Of a stretch of DNA of 64,000 bases, positions 42,350-53,874 are shown in pieces. This stretch comes from Closterium sp. NIES-65 (taxonomy: Eukaryota; Streptophyta; Zygnematophyceae; Desmidiales; Closteriaceae): positions 1 to 64,000 of the forward strand of contig CANXME010002062.1 in assembly GCA_948144175.1 (NCBI GenBank), written 5' to 3'. Each line of letters starts with the position of its first letter. Position 1 is the stretch's first letter. The notes under the pieces are model-generated. The model was not told where the DNA came from. It saw nothing but the letters and a program-made list of their open reading frames with translations, and did no database searches. The position numbers and the translations under genes are program-made.

Positions 42350-42955
42350 TGTCTAGGATCTTTGCAAGGCTTAACTCAGAATAGAAGTGTTTGTAGTTGC
42401 GGAAGCGTTTTAATGACAAGTGTTGAACCACCTTGCGCTAGTATGTGAGGGCAAGATAGAATGATTATAGAAAAGTAGTACACGCCTTTTATAAGATTAC
42501 AAGGAATATGAAAGAGTGCAACTAATAACTGTTTTACTGTTGCTATTGCGGTTTGATACAGTGACTCGGGCAACTGCTCAATAGCGAGTTACTTGTTTGT
42601 CCTTGCTGTCACCAGGGTCCTCGACATCAAACATTTTTGTCTGTTTGTCTTAGTTTGCAGACGGTTTTTTTTGGATTAATCTGATGGGCAAGTCAGAATC
42701 AGACAAAAGTTTTTTTTTTGCCCGGGGGACCCGCTTGATGGATCAGACATCCCTCGGATCCTAGCGAGGACCCTGGGTGTCGCGCTGTATTTGTCAAGTC
42801 AAAGGTCAGCGACCTTTGACCTTCGCGTAACCTCCAGCAGTTACATTTTATGTCAACCTCCGATGGTTGACTCGCCGTTGCTTTGTTGTAGTTTGCTTCA
42901 CTTGCAGTTCAGTGTTTCGACACATCAGAAGCGCTGAAGTCACTTGTTTCCAACA
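42350..42955 (-). repeat. 3' LTR of B2
   Basis: About 606 bp, TGTTGGAAACAAGTGAC at one end; the other end is placed at ...CTAGACA next to LTR-remnant sequence. It shares the GCAAAGATCCTA block and the W-box palindrome with B1. Confidence 0.7.
42798..42871. promoter_or_regulatory. Two inverted W-box pairs in B2 LTR
   Basis: The palindrome GTCAAAGGTC-AGC-GACCTTTGAC (42798-42820) is the exact counterpart of the B1 palindrome. A second pair, GTCAACC and GGTTGAC, lies at 42852-42858 and 42865-42871. Four TTGAC cores occur in 75 bp. Confidence 0.55.
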
Positions 42956-42956
42956 C

Positions 42957-45900
42957 TCCCCTTTGCTTCTCGAGTGTCGCTGCTGGTGACATGGCTTTGT
43001 CCAGTCAGCAGCATGCAGTACTCGAACTTCAGTTTTCCGAGCTTCTTGGTTAAGTAATCGGTTGTCGTCTCGGACGTGGGACAGTAGGACAGCTCGAGTC
43101 TTCCCTTCTCAATCTCGTCCTTCACGAAGAAATATCGCAGGGCGATGTGCTTTGTTCTGTTCGCGAATCCATTCTTGTTGGCGCTGCGATTGCTGACTGG
43201 TTGTCGCAGAACAGGGAAAAGCTGGGTAACTGGGCCAACTTCCTTGGTGGCTGAGCAGAGTGCGATATATTCGGCTTCAGTTGAGGAGAGAGCAATTAGT
43301 TCCTGCTTGCTCGACTGCCACGTGATAGGTCCGATAGGCACGAGTCGGTAGATGTAGCCGGTCCGTGAGCGCCTGTTATCAGAGTCGCCGGCATGGTCAG
43401 CATCGACGTAGTCGATTAGCTTGGGCGTTGAGGTTCTGGTCTTGTGGTAGGTTAGACTAATCGTCGGGGTGCTGACGAGGTAGTGAAGCGCGCGGTCGAG
43501 CTTTGCCATGTGTTCTGCTTCAGGTTTCTTAAGGTAGGTGGCGAGTTGGCTCGCTAAGTACGATAGATCTGGTCGACAGGTAACGGCTGCAAAAAGGAGA
43601 CATCCCAGCTTTCGCTGGTAGTCGCGTATGCCGGCGGGCTTGAGCGGAGCGGAGGCTTACTTGTGATTTCCGGCGGTGTAGCGATATGGCGTGGAGATAG
43701 TGGTTGGGGTGAGTCCGAAGCGCTTGGCGATAGTGTCGGCGTATTTCGCGGCGCAGAGGTAGATCGCGTTCTCTTCTTCTTGAATGTTGAGTCCGAGGTA
43801 TTGTGTTACGGTGGATGAGACGGTGAGCGTAAGTCCCGCTGCAGCTCCCCTTCGAACCAAGTTGTGATGCCATTGGTCGAGCCGATGTAGAGTAGGTCAT
43901 CCACGTAGACGATCAGCAGGATGTAGTCGATGCCTTTCGTGAGCCGATACATGCCCTGGTCGTGCGGTAGCTGGCGGAATCCGATGCGGATGAGTCGCGC
44001 GTGTAAGTATTGCTGCTACAATCTCGGGGCCTGTTTGATGCCATACAGGGACTTCAGTAGCTGACAAACTTGGTTGGGTTCTGCGTTGGAGCCGTGTGGT
44101 TGCTCGACGAAGATTTCAGCATCGACGCGTGCGTACAGAAAGGCGTTGGCAACGTCGATTTGGCGTAGTTTCTTCTTCTTCATGGCGGCTATCCCGAGGA
44201 GAATCCGCAGAAAGGTGTGTCGGCTGACCGGCGCAAACGTTTCGGTGAAGTCCCGTCCGTGCTCTTGGTCGAAGCCGTGTACGACCCATCGCGCCTTGAA
44301 TTTGTCGATGGTGCCGTCTGCTTTGGTTTTCACACGGAAAACCCATTTCCCGGTGAGGATTTTCTTGTTGCGTGCCACGCCGATGGGAACAATTTTCCAG
44401 CGCTCTTCCAGCGCTTTTAACTCCTTGTCCATGGCTTCGCGCCATTTTTCCCTGTGCTCCCCCCCCAGAGCCTACTGAATCGTGGCAGGCTCTTTAGGTG
44501 GTGCCGTGCCATGGACTGCGGTGACGAGCCCGAGTATCTGGAGTCCACTCTGTGTATAGCGGGGGAGATTTGCGTCCTCGGGATAAGCCGTTTCGTCTCC
44601 TGCTTCTGGATCAGGTGTGAAATTGGGTCCTATGCATTCTGCTTCATTGGTGTTGACTCGTGCGTGTGTAACGTAATCAGTGTCAGCGAAGTCGTAGAAG
44701 AATTTGGCGTTGATGCTTTCGCGAGGGTTGTCGTCATCCATTGGGATATCTACCGAACAGTAGGGAAGAGGTCCGGGTTCTTCCAAAGCTCCGTCTACGG
44801 GGTGTCGTCCCACTCAACTTCGTCTTCTAGCGAAGCGAAGGCTCTGTCTCCACGAAAGCCACCTGTGGGGTCTCGTTCTTCTTCTAGGTTGGCAAGGTAT
44901 GTCGGGAGTGTGAGTCTTTCGTAGAAAATCACGTCACGTGCTGCCACTGTTTCCTTGGTGTTGATGTAAAAAATTTTCCATGCGTTGTAGTGTTTCTTGA
45001 TGCCCAGGTGTAGTCCCCACTGTGCCCGTTGGGAGAATCGGCCGGCTCGTGCAGCTGTGGGTCGGTACTATACCATGCAGCCGAACACCCGCAACATTTT
45101 TGTGTTGCCCAATTTTCCTGTCCACAGCAGATGCGGTGATGCGTTGTTCGGGAGCGATGATGACGAGAGCAAGTTGTGCAGCATGACAGCATGGTCCATC
45201 GCCTCAGGCCACTGGTGGTTGGGTAGCCGCATGCCACGTAGCAGCTTGCGCATGGTGTTCTGGAGGGTCCTGTTCATTCTTTGTGCCATGCCTTGCTGTT
45301 GGTGAGCGTAGGGAAGAGAGAGAAGTCGATTGATGCCTCTCTCTGCCAAGTACTGCGTGAACCTCTGTGACGTATATTCCCCTCCCCCGTCTGACTGGAA
45401 ACTTTTCAGCTTCACTTCTGATTCCCGTTTTGCTACTGGAAGCCATGCGTCGATGAAGGTGATGACATAGTTGTATGCTCCTTGACCTGGTTCACGGTTG
45501 TACAAGATGTTGTTGTACACCTTCTCTAAAGGTGCGTATGACGATGCACTTGGGTTGTGATGAGAGACGAAAGGCTGATGCGGGTCACCTTCAGGGCAGG
45601 TGAGGCATGTTCCTCGAACTCGTTGAAGTTCTCTGCCATCGGGTAGAAGTAGCAATTCTTTATCAAGTACTCCTGCTCGTATCGTGTTATTTAACGTTGT
45701 GTTGCTCGGGTGTCCCATTCTTGCGTGCCAGATGTCTTCGCCTGCGTGATGTCCGGATGAGCGCCTGTACAAGTCGGAGTTGGAGTAAAAACCGGCGGTG
45801 AAGTTGGCGCTTCTGTGGACTTCGCGTGGAGTAGGAGTCTGTTGCTGCGCAAGAGTCGGTGGAGTATCGTCGATTGGGGCTGGTGCTCTTGAAGGACCCG

Positions 45901-45961
45901 TGATTGGCGTCGTGATTGGTGTTATCTCTGCTGCTACCAATGTTGTCTCTGCTGCTGCCAA
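42957..45961 (-). pseudogene. B2 integrase, reverse transcriptase and RNase H region
   Basis: Minus-strand motifs: integrase EDIWHARMGHPSNTTLNN, CLTCPEGDP, FQSDGGGEYTSQRFTQY, QGMAQRMNRTLQNTM. RT: LTGKWVFRVKTKADGTIDKF, FTETFAPVSRHTFLRI, LKSLYGIKQAPRL. RNase H: DYVDADHAGDSDNRRS, LSSTEAEYIALCSATKE, NRTKHIALRYFFVKDEIEKG. All align with B1. Fossil. Confidence 0.88.
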
Positions 45962-46060
45962 TGTTGTCTCTGCTGCTGCTGATGTTGTCTCTGCTGCTGC
46001 TGATGTTCTCTCTGCTGCTGCGAATGTTGTCTCTGCTGCTGTCGATTTTGTCTCTGCTTG

Positions 46061-46611
46061 TTAAATTGTTGCTAAAGCTCGTGTTCTTTCTGCCTCAAGT
46101 ACGGTGTTTGAGTACCAGAAGGCGCCGGGGATGAAGCCGGGGTCGAGATCTGGTGGGTGTGTCCAAGAAGTGAAATTGACGATGGCGTCGCTGTCGGTGG
46201 TGCTTAGGCCTGGGACGAAGTCGAGAACGAAGACGTTTTTCTTCGACACCGCCTTCCCGATGTAGAGTCCTCCTTTCCCGTGGTACAAATTGAACTCCTG
46301 AGTGGTGCTGTCTGCTTCAAGGTGGATCCCCTTCGCCATCAGCTGGCTGACGCTAAGTAAGTTGTAGCCGAGTCCCTCCGCGATTAGAACCTTTGATATT
46401 TGAAGTATGATGTTGGTTTCTCTTGACTGAAGTTGAACGATGCCTTGTCGTCATGTGCGCAGTTTCTGATTGTTGGCGACGGTGATGACGACTTTGCGCT
46501 GAAGTTGGTGTTCCCGTTGAACGAAGCGACCCGAGGAGCACATATGTTGTCTGCAGCATCTGTCCAGGAACCAAGTGTCTTTCCCGGACGGCTCACTTTG
46601 GGCGATGGCTG
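46061..46611 (-). pseudogene. B2 gag-protease junction region, left of S2
   Basis: Minus strand reads MAKGIHLEADSTTQEFNLYH and GKGGLYIGKAVSKKNVFVLD, matching B1 downstream of its protease. It stops at the S2 insertion. Confidence 0.8.
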
Positions 46612-46740
46612 TGTCAGAATGTTATCTTATGTTCTAGCCTGTAGTGGGGTGCTCTATAGCGAGTACAACCCTTCTAGGGTTTGCTATTTGTATCCCCATT
46701 TCTGCTAGTTCATTCCTCTTTCTTTCTTCTAATTTTGTCA
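46612..46740 (+). repeat. 5' LTR of S2
   Basis: 129 bp, TGTCAGAATGTTATC...TTTTGTCA. Confidence 0.93.
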
Positions 46741-46818
46741 TGCTATCAGAGCAGGTCGATCCCCTTGGATCGATCCTGTGGGTGGGTTACCACCTCGCTT
46801 CCGCTGCTACTTTTCCTT

Positions 46819-46965
46819 CCCGCCGTGCGCCCCGAGGCGCGCGGCGGTTTTCTGCCCGCCGTGCGCCCCGAGGCGCGCGGCGGTTTTCTGCCCGCCGTGC
46901 GCCCCGAGGCGCGCGGCGGTTCTCTGCCCGCTGTGCGCCCCGAGGCGCGCGGCGGGCGTCTGCCC
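46819..46965 (+). repeat. 36-bp hairpin units in S2 leader
   Basis: About four copies of a unit in which CCGCCGTGCGCC and GGCGCGCGGCGG can pair around CCGA, each followed by TTTTCTG or similar. It corresponds to the single GCGCC/GGCGC hairpin of the G3 and G5 leaders. Confidence 0.7.
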
Positions 46966-47029
46966 CGTCGTTCGTCGCGTCGCCTTCTGGAGGCGCCGCG
47001 ACGGGCGACGGGGACCCGTCGCGGCCCCG

Positions 47030-47450
47030 CTGCCCTACCTTCGCGGCCACCCGCCGCCCTACCTTCGCGGCCACCCGCCGCCCTACCTTCGCGGCCACCC
47101 GCCGCCCTACCGTCGCGGCCACCCGCCGCCCTACCTTCGCGGCCACCCGCCGCCCTACCTTCGCGGCCACCCGCCGCCCTACCTTCGCGGCCACCCGCCG
47201 CCCTACCGTCGCGGCCACCCGCTGCCCTACCTTCGCGGCCACCCGCCGCCCTACCTTCGCGGCCCACCCGCCGCCTTACCTTCGCGGCCACCCGCCGCCC
47301 TACCTTTGGGGCCCACCCGCCGCCCTCACCATCGCGGCCCCGCCACCGACCTGTCGCGGCCCCGCCGCCCCACCATCGCGGCCACGCCACCGACCTGTCG
47401 CGGCCCCGCCGCCCCATCATCGCGGCCCCGCCCCCCCCCCCCCCTCCCCC
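47030..47450 (+). repeat. 24-bp GC array of S2
   Basis: Units TTCGCGGCCACCCGCCGCCC plus TACC, about twelve copies, decaying into CGGCCCCGCC units. Frames stay open on both strands because the period is a multiple of three. Confidence 0.85.
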
Positions 47451-48115
47451 CCTTTTCCCGTCGTCTGTCGAGGCGACCTGAGGGGCGAGCTGTGGGGTGG
47501 CGGGTATGGGGGTGGCCGGTGTGCATTCCTCCCTTTGCTCCTCCTCCTCCTTCGTCTCCCACTGCTGCAGCTGTCGCTGAGGGGGGTGGATGTGTGGGAG
47601 ACTGGGTTTAGGGTTTAAGGGGGGTGCGTGGGAGTGGAGCTAGCGGTGTAGCAGTGGGTGTGTATCAGGGGGGTGGGACTGTCTGCGGGAGGTTGAGTGG
47701 AGGCTGCCAGCTTGTTGTCCGCAGCACCTGTAGTCCGGGGCGTTGTCCCGGTAGCCCAGTGAGCTTGTCGCTGCGCCAGTCGCCTGTGGGTCCGTTGCCC
47801 GTCTGCCGCTGCTTAAGCCGCGGGGCCTGTTGCTCCTGTAGTCCGGGCGCTTAGTCCGGTAGCCACTGTGCTCGCCACTTCTGTTGCCCGTGTGTCTGCA
47901 GCTTCAGCCGCCGCCTTCTATCTCCTCTCCTCTCACTCTCTCTCCTCCTCCTCACTTGCCCGTTGTGACTACCACTAGCTTTGCTCATAATTGTGCACTC
48001 TAAACTATTTCTTCTTGAACTTGTGCTCAGAATGTGTGGTGACATTGTGATCCACCCTGAGCTTGTACTGCTTTGCCTGCTCTGCTGATTACACCCCACT
48101 TTGGCTATGGGGGTG

Positions 48116-48244
48116 TGTCAGAATGTTATCTTATGTTCTAGCCTGTAGTGGGGTGCTCTATAGCGAGTACAACCCTTCTAGGGTTTGCTATTTGTATCCC
48201 CATTTCTGCTAGTTCATTCCTCTTTGTTTCTTCTAATTTTGTCA
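48116..48244 (+). repeat. 3' LTR of S2
   Basis: 129 bp, preceded by polypurine CTATGGGGGTG and followed by GGCTG. Confidence 0.93.
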
Positions 48245-48249
48245 GGCTG

Positions 48250-49628
48250 TGTATGTCGGGTTCGGTTGCAATGATTCGCGACGAGGGGTACTCTCATCGA
48301 GTTGTTCTTCCGGTGAGTAGTATGGTGGTGATTCACTGATGCAGGAGTCTGTCAATCTCGCCATGCAACTCACGATGTTTCTTGTCCCTTGTGCAGGTTG
48401 TGTTGTTGACGTTCCTTGAGCTTGAGGAGTGGGATGAGCTTGTGTTGAGGTGACTTGGCTACTTGAAGGCCGGAGTTGTCATTGCGGTGGTGTTGAATGT
48501 TGTCGATTTGGGCAGTGTGTGCGAGGATGCCCAAATGTTTTGTAGAGATGACAGAACGGTGGTGCGTGCTGTTGCTATTGTTGTTTATTCTGCCGGTTGG
48601 AGTTGTTGAAGCGTCGTTGGGTGTGAAATGCAAATTCAGGTACTGAGGTTTTCTTCTTGTGTCGCTCCTCGTGCAGATCCATGTCTTGTTGTTCAGCGTG
48701 TATCTCAGCGCAGAGTGCCGCTTCCGAGATTTTCCCGTGAGCTCGGAGTATGGCTCGGGTGGAGCACCAATGAGGACCAAGTCCGGAGATGACGACCGTG
48801 ACAAAGGCTTCCTCAAATATCGATCCTCCGCATCGAAGAAGTTTGTCGCGCAATTCGCGACAACAGCTGATATATGCCATCCCCTTTTCACCGGGTTTCA
48901 TTTCCATTGTTGTCAGCTGTGCCATTAACCAACATTGATTGACGCTGTCTGTTGCTTGATACAGGTTCTTCAAGTGATTGTACGCGAGTTCAGCGGAGTT
49001 GCCGTATCCCTGATAAGACCGGATTTTCTGCTGCTGGTTTGGAGTTACGTTCCTTGGCAGGATTATGTATGCCATCATCGACTGATATGTGTACTTTTGC
49101 TTGTCGTATTGCGTCCCGTGTGTTGGGTATGGCACGGACCCGTCGAAGAATCTGCGCGCCTTCCATCATCAGTTCAAACTCGAACGACCAGGTATAGAAG
49201 TCTTTGTCGTCGAAAGGTGTTGACTCTATAATTTCAAGACGTGCGCGAACTGCCATTGAACTTGGAGTGCATCCAATGTCTTCTCCTATCCAGGTCGAGG
49301 CTGTTGTTGCGGCACGAAGCTAATTGAGCCACGTTGACGCTCATACGGAGCAAAGGTGGGTTGCTGCTAGTTTCCGTGCGCATAGGATGAGCCATCGAGA
49401 CTCATGGGTGTAACATCGTTGTTGTTGTTGCTGATGTTTGACTGCGCAGGTGCCGCTTGCTGATGCTGCTAGTAGAAGGACATAAAGGAGAAGAATTTCT
49501 CCATCATACTTGGATCGAAGCCTGTCGCTTGTTTCGCGGGAGTCTCGGTAGACTCAGCTGCTGATCTTGTTGCTGTACCTCCTTGTGTCTGCAGGCCAGA
49601 GGCTGGAGGCGGAGTAGGAGTAGTCTGC
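48250..49628 (-). pseudogene. B2 gag region
   Basis: Minus strand: FDDKDFYTWSFEFELMMEG, MMAYIILPRNVTPNQQQK, MKPGEKGMAYISCCRELRDK, LCAEIHAEQQDMDLHEERHK, all matching B1 Gag. The N-terminal Pro/Ser-rich part (SMMEKFFSFMSFY-like) extends to 49628, where similarity to B1 stops near its residue 17. Fossil. Confidence 0.85.
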
Positions 49629-50222
49629 TGGCTCACCTACCTGCTGCCCGACTTGGGAGAGCCGCCTCGTTCTCCTCCAATTCTGTACGTTGACAAAAAG
49701 GCCATGATTGCCTTGTGTCAGGAGCACAGACTGGAGCACAGGACGAAGCACATCGCTCTGCGTTACTTCCTTGCTCGAGAGTTGCAGCAGCGTGGACAAC
49801 TTCGCCTTGCTTACGTGGCATCTCGGGCCAACGCCGCTGATATCTTCACCAAGGCACTTCAGCCTTGTGATCATCAGCGGCTCTGTACTGTGCTAGGACT
49901 TTTGCCTGCTTGGCCTCACTTGCTCACCTCTTGACTGTGCTTGTACTGTGATCTATATTGTATACCTGCATGCCTACTCCTGCTAGGTAGTGATGACCGT
50001 ACTGTTGTTGTTGCATATATACATCTGCATGTGAACTGGCTTTGTGGCCCTTTGCTTGTGCTCGGAGTGTGTGGTGACGTTGTGATCCACCCTGAGCTTG
50101 CTTTGCTCTGCTTGACTGGTCTTGTGACCGCTTTTTCTCCCCCACTTTGCGTATGGGGGTTGTGTCGAACTATATATGTGCTAGTTTTGTGTAGGCTATA
50201 GTGGGGTAGCCTGTACACACAA
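49629..50222 (+). mobile_element. Fragment of a G-family element: RNase H end to LTR
   Basis: Plus strand: LTYLLPDLGEPPRS, LYVDKKAMIALCQEHRLEHR and TKHIALRYFLARELQQRGQL (end of RNase H, about 49629-49935). Then the G-type 3' untranslated block, a polypurine-like CGTATGGGGGTTG, and the start of an LTR (TGTCGAACTATATATGTG, from 50163). LTR similarity fades by about 50222. Fossil fragment. Confidence 0.85.
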
Positions 50223-50734
50223 TCATTTCAATACAATCATTCTAGCTTCTAATCTTGACACGCTGCACAGGCCGCACGAACTCCCTGTCCCACCTTTCCC
50301 CTCCGCCGCCCAATCTCCTAGTTCCGCTGCCCAATCCCCCTCCCCCCCCCCCGCCGCCTGATTTTTCCAGTCCCGCCTCCCCTTTTCCCCTTTCCGCCAC
50401 GCCTTCTTCCCCTCCCGTCACGCCCTCTCCCCGTCCAAACACCCGTCCTCCCATTCCCGCCACTCCTTCTCCCCTTCCCGTCACGCCCTCTCCCCGTCCA
50501 GACACCCGTCCTCCCATTCCCGCCATGCCTTCTTCCCTTCCCGCCACGCCCTTCCGGCAAGCCCTCATTTATTCCCGGGTTTTCCTCACATTCTCTCCTG
50601 CTTCCCTGGGTCTTCTCTCGCTTACCCCTCCATTTTGCACAACCTTCCACCCAGTTCGCCCTCTCCTTCCCTCATTTCCCCTCTGGTTCCCCACATTTCG
50701 GCCCTTATTGATCTAGCACACCTCCCTATGCGTG
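50223..50734. other. C-rich low-complexity DNA
   Basis: CCCCTCCGCC and CCCGTCACGCC-type imperfect repeats, with CCGTCCAGACACCCGTCCTC recurring at about 50430 and 50495. No domain or signal is recognised. Confidence 0.5.
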
Positions 50735-52060
50735 AGCTATTCCGCCCATCCACCACTCCCCACTCCACCGTTTGCCCATATACCTCTCCCCACCCCACCG
50801 TGAGCCCATCTCCCTCTCCCCACCCCACCCTTTGCCCATCCACCACTCCCCTCGCACCGTTTGCTCATCTCCCTCTCCCCACCCCACCGAGAGCCCATCT
50901 CCTTCTCCCCCCCCCACCGTTTGCCCATATCCCTCTCCCCACCCCACCCTTGCCCATCACCCTCTCCCCACCCCACCGTTTGCCCATCTCCCTCTCCCCA
51001 CCCCACCCTTTGCCCATCTCCCTCTACCCACGCCACCGTTTGCGAGTCTCCCTCTCCCCACCCCACCCTTTGCCCATCCACCACTCCCCACCCCACCGTT
51101 TGCCCATGTACCTCTCCCCACCCAACAGTGAGCCCATCTTTTTCTCCCCCTTCCCACCGTTTGCCCATCTCCATCTCCCCACCCCACCCTTTGCCCATCT
51201 CCCTCCCCCCACCCCACCGTTTGCGAGTCTCCCTCTCCCCACCCCACCCTTTGCCCATCCACCACACCCCACCCCACCTTCTACCCATATACCTCTCCCC
51301 ACCCCACCCTTTGCCCATCCACCAGTTCCCACCCCACCTTCTTCCCATATACCTCTCCCCACCCCACCGGTTTGCCCATATACCTCTCCCCATCCCACCC
51401 TTTGCCCATCTCCCTCTCCCCAACCCCACCGTTTGCGAGTCTCCATCTCCCCACCCCACCCTTTGCCCATCCACCACACCCCACCCCACCTTCTGCCCAT
51501 ATACCTCTCCCCACCCCACCGTTCACCCATCTCCCTCTCCCCACCCCACCGTGAGCCCATCTCCTTCTCACCCCCCCACCGTTTGCCCATCTCCCTCTCC
51601 CCATCCAACCGTGAGCCCATCTCCTTCTCCCCCCCCCACCGTTTGCCCATCTCCCTGTCCCCTCCCCACCCTTTTCCCATCACCCTCTTGCCACCCCACA
51701 CTTTGCCCATCTCCCTCTCCCCACCCCACCCTTTTGCCATCCACCAATTCCCACCCCACCTTCTGCCTATATACCTCTCCCCACCCAACCAGTTTGCCCA
51801 TATACCTCTCCCCATCCCGCCCTTTGCCCATCTCCCTCTCCCCAACCCCACTGTTTGCGAGTCTCCCTCTCCCCACCCCACCCTTTGCCCATCCACCACT
51901 CCCCACCCCACCTTCTGCCCATATACCTCTCCCCACCCCACCGTGAGCCCATCTCCTTCTCCCCCCCCCCACCGTTTGCCCGTCTCCCTCTCCCCACCCC
52001 ATTGTTTGCCCATCTCCCTCTCAACACCCCACCCTTTGCCCATCTTCTCTCTATCTCTCT
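50735..52060. repeat. 30-bp C-rich minisatellite
   Basis: About forty copies of a unit close to TTTGCCCATCTCCCTCTCCC plus CACCCCACCG. The 30-bp period keeps frames open. The plus frame 50635-52383 (582 residues) reads as a Pro-rich decapeptide repeat (FAHLPLPTPP), and long minus frames read as Gly/Trp-rich. A hydroxyproline-rich cell-wall protein is conceivable from the plus frame, but no signal peptide is evident, so it is annotated as a repeat. Confidence 0.75.
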
Positions 52061-53574
52061 CCCCACTCCCGCAATGCTATCTCTCGCCACCAGATCTCCG
52101 GCTCCCTCTCCCCCCCACGAATTTTTTTTTGGGCGCCTCAAAGTTCATCACTCGCCCTTTCTCCCTCCCCTATTCCCCCCTCTCCTCTCTCTATCCTCAC
52201 GCCCACAGTGATCTATCTTGCAACAAGGTCTCTGCCTTTGATGTCGGGAAGCTGCTATCTGTTCCTCTCTCCCACATCACCCCCCTGCTGGTCTTTGTCC
52301 CCCTCCTAACAGCAATCCCACGGCTCAGCCAGATGAATGTACACCCTGTTTTAATTGAGATGTTCCAAATCTGGCTGTTGTGACTTTTGGAGTCGACTGT
52401 TGGGACTTAAGAGTCGACTGTTGTCACTTTTGAGTCAACTATGATTTTTTTTTTTATCGACCCTATAGTAAGGCCAGGCCACACCTCAACCTAACGTGTG
52501 TTCGCACGTGACTGTTGCGAACGTGACTGTACGTGACTGTATCACATGTGACTGTATCATGGGTGTGTGTCACATCTCAACCTGCCAGCTCACCCTGGCC
52601 GTATCAGAGTCACGTGCGTTTTTAGAAGTCTCGTACTGTAACTGGCTGTTATGGGTACACACTAAATGTTTCCATGTGAATTACCATCCCAATTGCTAAT
52701 TGGTGTGAGCACCAGTGCGTTCCTAGTCATCCTTCTCAGTGTATATATTTGAGGTTTAGTGTGAAGAACTCTTCCTCATCGCTATCACATTCAAAGATGG
52801 GCATGGAGATAAGGCAATGTGTTGAGTTCCGAGCATAAACACAAACAACCGGTCCACATTGGGTTCGCGGCCTTCAGATTTTCCGCCCTTCCACACCCTC
52901 ACCATCCCTCTTCACCGTCCCAAACCATGCTGGCTCCTGTTGCAACAGCAATCTCGAATTCAACTTGCTCAGCTTGAGTCAGCCAAGCTCTATCTCTAAA
53001 GTCAAGAGGCTGACCGAGCTGTACGTTGGTTATGGGTCTTTGGTGTGCTGTGTGGTGGCAAGCTGGTAAACACGTGGTAACCACGTAACTTGGCGTAACC
53101 ACAAGATGCTCGTCTCAGACTCCAGACTCACGAGGCTAACCGAGCTGTACATACGTTGCATTTGGATGTCGTGAACCTGGTAACCATGTGGTTGCTAGCT
53201 CGGTAAGGTGCAGTGTGGTAGAAGCCAAGAGGTCAGCTACATGGTAACCGGGTGGTAACCAGAAGATGCCAAGGTGTCGTCTATCTTTGAATCCCCACTC
53301 GTTAACGGAGCCATGGCACGTGCCTCCTCAGTAATCTTTGCGGTTCTCTTTGCTAGTTGGAGGGAATAGAGTGGAGTTGTGATAGGTTGGGGTGAGATGT
53401 TGCGGGGAGGTGGGAACAAAGGGAAATGATGCAGTGAGAGTGAGAGGTTGCTAGCAGTGGGGAGAAGAGGGAACTAGTCGCTAGTGTGAGAGTTGCTAGT
53501 TGGGGGGAATCGAGGGAACTAGTGTGGCAGTGGTGTGAGTTTGCTAGCTGGGGGGAATAGACTACTAACTCGGC
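52061..53574. other. Intergenic DNA with short repeats
   Basis: GAGTCGACTGTTG-type units at 52385-52440, GTGACTGTA-type units at 52500-52560, and GTTGCTAGTTGGGGGGAAT-type units of about 50 bp at 53350-53565. No coding region is supported. Confidence 0.5.
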
Positions 53575-53874
53575 ATGTGCAAGTATCGCTTTTTCATTGT
53601 GACGTCTCAGGTGCGTGGAGCCACTAATGTCAGCATGGGGAGTGGGCACAACGGTGTGAGCGGAGACATGGAGAAACATCTGAATGCCATTATGGAAAAG
53701 CACCCTCAGAAGATGGTTAGCATAGGGAAACACGCGAACCTACCTGTTGCAATCATGCGATATGGTCTCTCGAAGCGATTGGGGAGGGAGGCGTCGTTCA
53801 ACGACTTAATGCACGTTCTCACGACTTCATCACCCGATGTCGTCAACAAGCTGATCAATGCAGCAAATTGATTC
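53575..53874 (+). CDS. Unrecognised small frame
   Basis: A frame of 98 residues whose part from HNGVSGDMEKHLNAIMEK onward looks protein-like: balanced composition, predicted helices, ending SPDVVNKLINAAN. The triplet at 53610-53612 (CTCAG before GTGCGTGG) could be a splice acceptor, so this may be a terminal exon rather than a whole gene. No family is recognised. Codon use is AT-richer than in the copia elements, which argues it is not part of them. Confidence 0.3.

Larger units (their letters stand above)
46612..48244 (+). mobile_element. S2: short non-autonomous LTR element of G-family type, in B2
   Basis: LTRs of 129 bp (46612-46740, 48116-48244) differ at 1 site, with GGCTG on both flanks (46607-46611, 48245-48249). 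Primer site TGCTATCAGAGCAGG at 46741. The interior has hairpin-rich tandem units, a 24-bp GC array and a shared leader-end block. Its 3' end, through TGTGATCCACCCTGAGCTTG to CTATGGGGGTG, is the G-family 3' end. No gag or pol. It is a deletion-type relative of the G elements that can only move in trans; young. Confidence 0.92.
42350..49628 (-). mobile_element. B2: Ty1/copia element (B family), partial, hosts S2
   Basis: Minus strand: 3' LTR (42350-42955), polypurine tract, RNase H, RT, integrase, protease, gag down to the first residues near 49628. Protein motifs match B1 throughout but are clearly diverged. The 3' LTR begins TGTTGGAAAC as in B1 and is longer (about 606 bp). No 5' LTR is seen; at 49628 the sequence passes abruptly into a plus-strand G-family fragment. 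It is broken, with many breaks, and older than B1 and S2. Confidence 0.88.

Noticed and set aside
50735-52383. 582-residue Pro-rich frame as a confirmed extensin-like gene.
   Set aside because: No signal peptide, and the opposite strand is equally open; kept only as a repeat with a possible coding reading.
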